From the NCBI GenBank assembly GCA_026713745.1, contig JAPONU010000335.1, positions 1 to 8,095 of the forward strand: a stretch of DNA of 8,095 nucleotides. The letters are read 5' to 3'. The stretch is from a bacterium (lineage in GTDB: Bacteria; Actinomycetota; Acidimicrobiia; Acidimicrobiales; CATQHL01). Under the pieces are notes generated by a model. That model did no database searches, was not told the DNA's origin, and worked only from the letters and a program-made list of their open reading frames with translations. Each line of letters starts with the position of its first letter. The stretch's first letter is position 1. Below, piece by piece: positions 4,642-8,095 of the stretch. Position numbers and translations under genes: made by a program.

Positions 4642-6831
4642 TCAGTTGGTGCCTGCGTCACGGGCTCGGCGGCGTTCGCCCGCCCACAGTGCCAACGCCA
4701 CCAGCGCGGCACCGCCGGTGACCGCGACCGCGGCGACGTCGGTCGAGCGCGGCACCGACCAGCGCAGTTCGGTCTCGCCCGCCTCGGCCCACACGACGAG
4801 ATGCCCGGGTCCGCCCTTGTGGACCGGGGCGTCACCGATGGAGCGCCAGTCGGGATCCCAGGGGACGCGCAACCATGCCCAGCCGGCGGTCGCCGCGCCG
4901 ACGGTCAGGCGATCCTGCTCCTGTTGCAGCGACACCCCCGTCGCCGCCTGCCCGGCGAGACGTGAGCCGCCGTCGCCCCCGGCGAGGATCGGCAGCGCCG
5001 CGTGGCCGCCGCCGGGCAGGCCCCCGACCTCGATGATCCACCACTCCACGGCGTCGCGGTGCCACGCCTGCTCGTCTCCGTGGCGCACCACCGTCACGCC
5101 CACGGCCATCCGCCCCGGCAGATCGCGCAGCGAGGCGCTGCCGTCGGGGTTGCACGACGCGAACCAGCGCGCCCCCAGAGCCTCGGCCGCCGCGGGGGTG
5201 TCGAGGGCGGGCCCGCCCAACTCCAGCCAGGCGTCGTGCCAGTGCGGCCGAGGCACTGTCGAGGTTCCGGGGAACCCGCCGAGCAGCAGGTTCCAATCCG
5301 AATCGATGAACTCCGCGGCGTGGCTGCTCTCCCGGAACAGCCCGTCCAGGGAGCGGACGCGGCCGCCGGTGGCCCCGGCGACCTGCCACGGCCGGGGCCA
5401 CGCGCAATGTGACATCCCGCCGGCGCGGTGGCCGGCGAACTCGTCGAGGTGGACCAGCCCCGCGACATCGTCCTGGGCGGCCGCCTCCTCGAGCGGGCCC
5501 GCCGGTGCCGGGGGCGGGTCGGTCCAACCCCGGAATTGTGTCCACAGGGGCACGAAGCTGAGGACACCGAACCAGGCGACGGCGCCCGCGGCCACCCACG
5601 CCCGCGGCCGGGGCCACAGCAACCAGGCGGCGAGGGGCAGCACCTCCCAGTGCCGGGTGAGGACCGCGAGCCCCGCCGCCACCACACCGCCGCACAGGCG
5701 CCACGTACAGCCAGGCGCCGCGGGCTCGCGGGTTCCGAGAGCCGGGCCGAGCACGCCGCCGACGGCCGCCGCGGCCGCCAGCAACGCCGCCGTGAGCCAG
5801 TAGTCGGTGCGCGGGAAGTCGAGTTGGTCGCCCACCAGCGCCGCCAGGACGGTGGCGGCGGCGCACGCGGCCAACCGCAGCGCCGGTCGCGATCCGCTAC
5901 GGGCCGCCCAGGCCGCGCCGACCCCCACGGCCACGGTGACGATCGTCCCCCAAGTGCCCGCGTTGGCGAGTGCATCGCCGAGCGAGGCCTCCCACAGCAC
6001 CAGCCGGTCCAGGCCGGCGACGAACGGCACCAACCACCAGGAACACACCGCCAGCGCCGAGGCTCCCGCGGTGAGGCTCCAGCGGGCGGCGCGCCCCGGC
6101 GAGGCGCCCGACGTCGACACGAGCACCAGGCACACCAGCGCCGCTCCCGGCAGGACGGCGACGTTAAACAGCGCGGCGATGCCCGCAACCACGCCGCAGG
6201 CCAGCGGGCTCCGGCAGCGCGCCGCCCAGGCCGCGCAGAACAGGCCCAGCACGATCGCCACCAGGCGCGGCCACGAGCCGAAGGCCGTCGGCGTCCGGTG
6301 GAAGCCGGGCAGGATCCAGTGCATCCAGCCGGAGACCGCCGCCAGCGCCAGCACCGCTCCGACGGCCCCGCGCTGGCCGCGCGGCCCGAAGCCCACCGCC
6401 CGCGCCAGCCGCCACGTGCCCCAGGGCAGCAGCACCAGCAGGCCGACCGCCACCGCCGCCATCTGGCCGTGGCCGGGGTGGGTGAACCGGATCAGCGCAT
6501 GACCCAGCGGCGGGTAGTGCACGCCGAGGGCCTGCCCGCCGTAGAACCAGTCCGACCAGCCCCGCCAGTCCCACCACGGCAGGGTGCGCAGCCACTCCGC
6601 CGCCGCGGCGTGCGCGGCCATGTCGCCGCCGGGCGGCAGCCCGCCGGCGCGCGCCACCCCGTACCAGGTCACGGCCACCATGGCGGCCAGGGCACTCCCG
6701 GTGGCCGCCCACACCGCGGCCATGCGCCGGCGCTGCGTTCGCCGGTCCTCGGCCGCCTCCGGGTCGCGGTCCTGCGCCGGCTCCCGCGGTTCAGATGGTG
6801 CCGGCGCTGGTGCGGCCGTTCTGTTGCTCAT
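4642..6831 (-). CDS. Multi-pass membrane protein, GT-C/PTPS-related or YfhO-like (downstream paralog)
   Basis: A 729-residue integral membrane protein. Residues 1-36 are a cytoplasmic, Pro/Ala/Glu/Arg-rich tail. The first membrane helix is at about 37-60. Next comes an external loop with GGDMAAH (Asp70) and DWFYGGQALGVHYPPLGHAL. This arrangement is typical of the PTPS-related/GT-C-like membrane family, where an acidic residue after helix 1 is the presumed catalytic or metal site. About twelve further helices span 122-428, with a conserved HRTPTAFGSWPRLV loop. Residues 435-695 form an extracytoplasmic domain with Cys476 and Cys560 and a RVPWDPDWRS strand like the 'RVPYFPGW' element of YfhO-type proteins. 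A last helix (698-717) anchors the C-terminus. An envelope sugar- or lipid-linked transfer role is inferred from fold class only. The ATG at 6831 is the first start in frame after the upstream gene ends and overlaps the stop of the mini-ORF by ATGA. It has no Shine-Dalgarno, which suggests translational coupling. Confidence 0.8.
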   Translation of the reverse strand: MSNRTAAPAPAPSEPREPAQDRDPEAAEDRRTQRRRMAAVWAATGSALAAMVAVTWYGVARAGGLPPGGDMAAHAAAAEWLRTLPWWDWRGWSDWFYGGQALGVHYPPLGHALIRFTHPGHGQMAAVAVGLLVLLPWGTWRLARAVGFGPRGQRGAVGAVLALAAVSGWMHWILPGFHRTPTAFGSWPRLVAIVLGLFCAAWAARCRSPLACGVVAGIAALFNVAVLPGAALVCLVLVSTSGASPGRAARWSLTAGASALAVCSWWLVPFVAGLDRLVLWEASLGDALANAGTWGTIVTVAVGVGAAWAARSGSRPALRLAACAAATVLAALVGDQLDFPRTDYWLTAALLAAAAAVGGVLGPALGTREPAAPGCTWRLCGGVVAAGLAVLTRHWEVLPLAAWLLWPRPRAWVAAGAVAWFGVLSFVPLWTQFRGWTDPPPAPAGPLEEAAAQDDVAGLVHLDEFAGHRAGGMSHCAWPRPWQVAGATGGRVRSLDGLFRESSHAAEFIDSDWNLLLGGFPGTSTVPRPHWHDAWLELGGPALDTPAAAEALGARWFASCNPDGSASLRDLPGRMAVGVTVVRHGDEQAWHRDAVEWWIIEVGGLPGGGHAALPILAGGDGGSRLAGQAATGVSLQQEQDRLTVGAATAGWAWLRVPWDPDWRSIGDAPVHKGGPGHLVVWAEAGETELRWSVPRSTDVAAVAVTGGAALVALALWAGERRRARDAGTN

Positions 6832-6977
6832 GGGCGTGGCGGCGGGGTGTGGGGCGTCGGCGCGGTGGCCGGTGGTTGTGGTTCGGTGGGTTGGTGGGTG
6901 TGTGGCGGTGGGGTGTGAGGGGTCGGTGCGATGGCCGAGCGTCGCTCCTTCAGCCGGGTCATTGTTCGTCGGCTCAT
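6828..6977 (-). CDS. 49-residue Pro/Thr/His-rich mini-ORF coupled at both ends
   Basis: Its ATG (6977-6975) overlaps the TGA of the upstream membrane gene, and its TGA (6830-6828) overlaps the ATG of the downstream membrane gene, both as ATGA. The peptide starts MSRRTMTRLKERRSAIAP and then becomes a low-complexity Pro/Thr/His tract with two TPHTPPP units, the second ending five codons from the stop. No Shine-Dalgarno precedes it, so ribosomes would arrive by termination-reinitiation from the upstream gene. No family is recognised. Its role may be to carry ribosomes across the gap, or to stall them at PPP motifs just before the downstream start, rather than to make a working peptide. Chance is the alternative: the tract is an imperfect repeat, and repeats keep frames open. 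Confidence 0.45.
   Translation of the reverse strand: MSRRTMTRLKERRSAIAPTPHTPPPHTHQPTEPQPPATAPTPHTPPPRP
6832..6932 (-). promoter_or_regulatory. C-rich, G-poor transcript segment, rut-like
   Basis: On the minus-strand transcript these 101 bases hold 62 C and 13 G, and within 6871-6920 there are 31 C and only 2 G in 50 bases. That strand bias is the hallmark of Rho-loading (rut) sites, and here it lies between two coupled genes. If the mini-ORF is translated the site would be covered. If it is not, Rho could cut expression of the downstream paralog. This is inference from composition. The plus strand is correspondingly G-rich and could fold into quadruplexes. Confidence 0.35.
6836..6931. repeat. 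Imperfect 30-bp direct repeat inside the mini-ORF
   Basis: Copies at 6836-6865 and 6902-6931 agree at 25 of 30 positions. They encode the two TPHTPPP units of the mini-ORF. The arrangement suggests growth of the spacer by duplication followed by drift. Confidence 0.6.
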
Positions 6978-8095
6978 GCGCCCGGCGGAGCCGTTGCCGG
7001 TTCCGTCGCCGCGAAGCCGGCGTCGCGATGCGGGGCGGCGTCGGGGTCGCGGCGCCGCCAGGCGAGCGCGGCGGCGGCCGTGACCAGGGTCGCCGCCCCG
7101 GTCGTGGCGACCGCCGCGACGTCCACCGCTCGCGGCACCCCCCAGCGCAACTCGGTGGTTCCCCGGTCGGCCCACACGACCAGGTGGCCGGGACCCCCGA
7201 GGCGCACCGGGGTGCCGCCGAGCGAGCGCCAGTCGGGGTCCCAGGGCACGCGGATCCACACCCACCCCGCCGAGGCGGCCTCCACGGTGAGGGCGTCGCC
7301 GTCGCGGTGCAGCGACACGCCCGTCGCGGCTTGCCCGGGTGGATGGCCCCTAGCCTCGTGGCCCGACAGGATCGGCACCCCCGCAACGGCGGCGCCGTCC
7401 TCGGCGGTCGCGGTGGCGATGGGCACCCACCACCTCACCGCCGCCTCGTGCCACGTCCGCTCGGTCGGATGGGTCGAGACCGTCACACCGGCGGCATCGA
7501 CCCCGGCGATCCGCTCGGCGGTGATGCTCCCGACCGGGTCGCAAGCCCCGTACCAGCCGGCGCCCAGCAGCCGGGCCGTCTCGGGCCTGTCGAGCGAGCG
7601 GGCGCCGGAGTCCAGCCACGCCCTGTACCAGTGCGGCCGGTTCACCGCCGCTCGGGCGAACTCGCCGATGCGCAGCGCTTGCTCCGCCACCACGAACTCC
7701 GCCGCCCGGCTGGTCTCCCGGTAGAGCCCCCACAGCGGCCGGATGCGCCCGTCGGAGGCGACCGTGGCGCGCCACGGGTGCGACCAGCCGCAATACGCCG
7801 CCTCGCCGGTGGGGTACTCGAACACGCGATCCAGGTACACCAGCCCGGCCGTGTTCTCGGTGGTGGCGGTCGTCGCCTCCAGCAGCGGCGGATCCTCGGC
7901 GAGTCCGGGTATCCGCGGGTTGCGAACCTGCGCGGCGAGTGGCGCGAAGATCAGCAGGCTCGCCCAGGCGAAGGCGCCGGCGGCGACCCAGGTGCGCCGC
8001 GGCCACCACAGAAGCCAGACGGCAAGCGGCAGCACCTCGTAGCGGCGCGTCACGACGGCGAAGGCGATCGCCAGCGTGGCCCCCAGCGCGGCCCA
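6974..8095 (-). CDS. Multi-pass membrane protein, upstream paralog (C-terminal 373 residues, 5' end outside window)
   Basis: The frame is open to the right edge, so a GTG at 8053 inside a membrane helix is not the start. Counting from the first codon in the window, residues 1-14 and on to about 55 hold the last helices of the membrane bundle (TRRYEVLPLAVWLLW matches TRHWEVLPLAAWLLW of the downstream paralog). Residues 60-325 are the extracytoplasmic domain, with Cys102 (AAYCGW) and Cys185 (GACDP) aligned to the two cysteines of the paralog. It contains RETSRAAEF, NRPHWYRAWL, GQAATGVSL and RVPWDPDWRS. Residues 326-345 form a final helix, followed by an Arg-rich then Ala/Pro-rich cytoplasmic tail. 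Over a 59-residue stretch ending near the last helix the paralogs match at 44 positions. The missing N-terminal part presumably carries the GGD..H acidic loop. The TGA (6976-6974) overlaps the ATG of the mini-ORF. Confidence 0.85.
   Translation of the reverse strand, partial: WAALGATLAIAFAVVTRRYEVLPLAVWLLWWPRRTWVAAGAFAWASLLIFAPLAAQVRNPRIPGLAEDPPLLEATTATTENTAGLVYLDRVFEYPTGEAAYCGWSHPWRATVASDGRIRPLWGLYRETSRAAEFVVAEQALRIGEFARAAVNRPHWYRAWLDSGARSLDRPETARLLGAGWYGACDPVGSITAERIAGVDAAGVTVSTHPTERTWHEAAVRWWVPIATATAEDGAAVAGVPILSGHEARGHPPGQAATGVSLHRDGDALTVEAASAGWVWIRVPWDPDWRSLGGTPVRLGGPGHLVVWADRGTTELRWGVPRAVDVAAVATTGAATLVTAAAALAWRRRDPDAAPHRDAGFAATEPATAPPGA

Noticed and set aside
4613..6918. Long plus-strand frames opposite the membrane protein gene
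   Set aside because: They are Arg/Pro/Gly/His-rich with no family-like sequence, as expected for the antisense of a high-GC gene. The minus-strand frame has helices, conserved motifs and a paralog.
6832..7386. N-terminal extension of the downstream membrane protein to a start at 7386
   Set aside because: The extra 185 residues would overlap the upstream paralog out of frame and are low-complexity. There is no start codon in this frame between the upstream stop and 6831.

Overview
The window is high-GC DNA (about 65-75% in its core genes, close to 52-55% in two patches) and reads like an actinobacterial chromosome. The support is GGAGG-type ribosome sites, GTG starts, a type IVb pilin of actinobacterial style and large GT-C/YfhO-like membrane proteins. 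An acidimicrobial or related lineage is my guess, not something the sequence proves. No RNA gene or CRISPR array was seen.

Positions 1 to about 2500 are a graveyard of accessory genes, all on the minus strand. An ISL3-family transposase runs off the left edge and carries both a frameshift and an in-frame amber stop. Behind it lies a lower-GC unknown gene that seems to lose its 3' end at the IS border. Next come a perfect 31-base palindrome, the last 137 codons of a large type IIG/MmeI-like DNA methyltransferase whose body is gone, and a short coiled-coil N-terminal fragment. Together they suggest a decayed restriction/defence and IS island.

Positions 2550-3231 hold the only convincing plus-strand gene: a Flp/type IVb pilin-like protein with a Gly|Leu...Glu5 processing site. 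Its conserved N-terminal half is GC-rich and its C-terminal part is much less so. Its stop codon interlocks in a CTAG with the stop of a broken minus-strand gene. That gene is a truncated, twice-frameshifted copy of the tail of the intact Uma2-family nuclease gene at 3808-4524, so the two form a direct repeat about 570 bases apart.

Positions 4642-8095 carry two tandem paralogous multi-pass membrane proteins on the minus strand. The upstream one is cut by the right edge of the window. They share an extracytoplasmic C-terminal domain with two conserved cysteines and a final membrane anchor. Between them sits a 49-codon Pro/Thr/His-rich mini-ORF. It overlaps the stop of the first gene and the start of the second by ATGA at both ends, within a very C-rich, G-poor transcript segment. 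This double-coupled junction is the most unusual arrangement in the window. The two membrane proteins probably act at the cell envelope (glycan or lipid-linked sugar chemistry is a guess from fold class) and would be co-transcribed. The Uma2 gene downstream has its own candidate promoter and a terminator hairpin.
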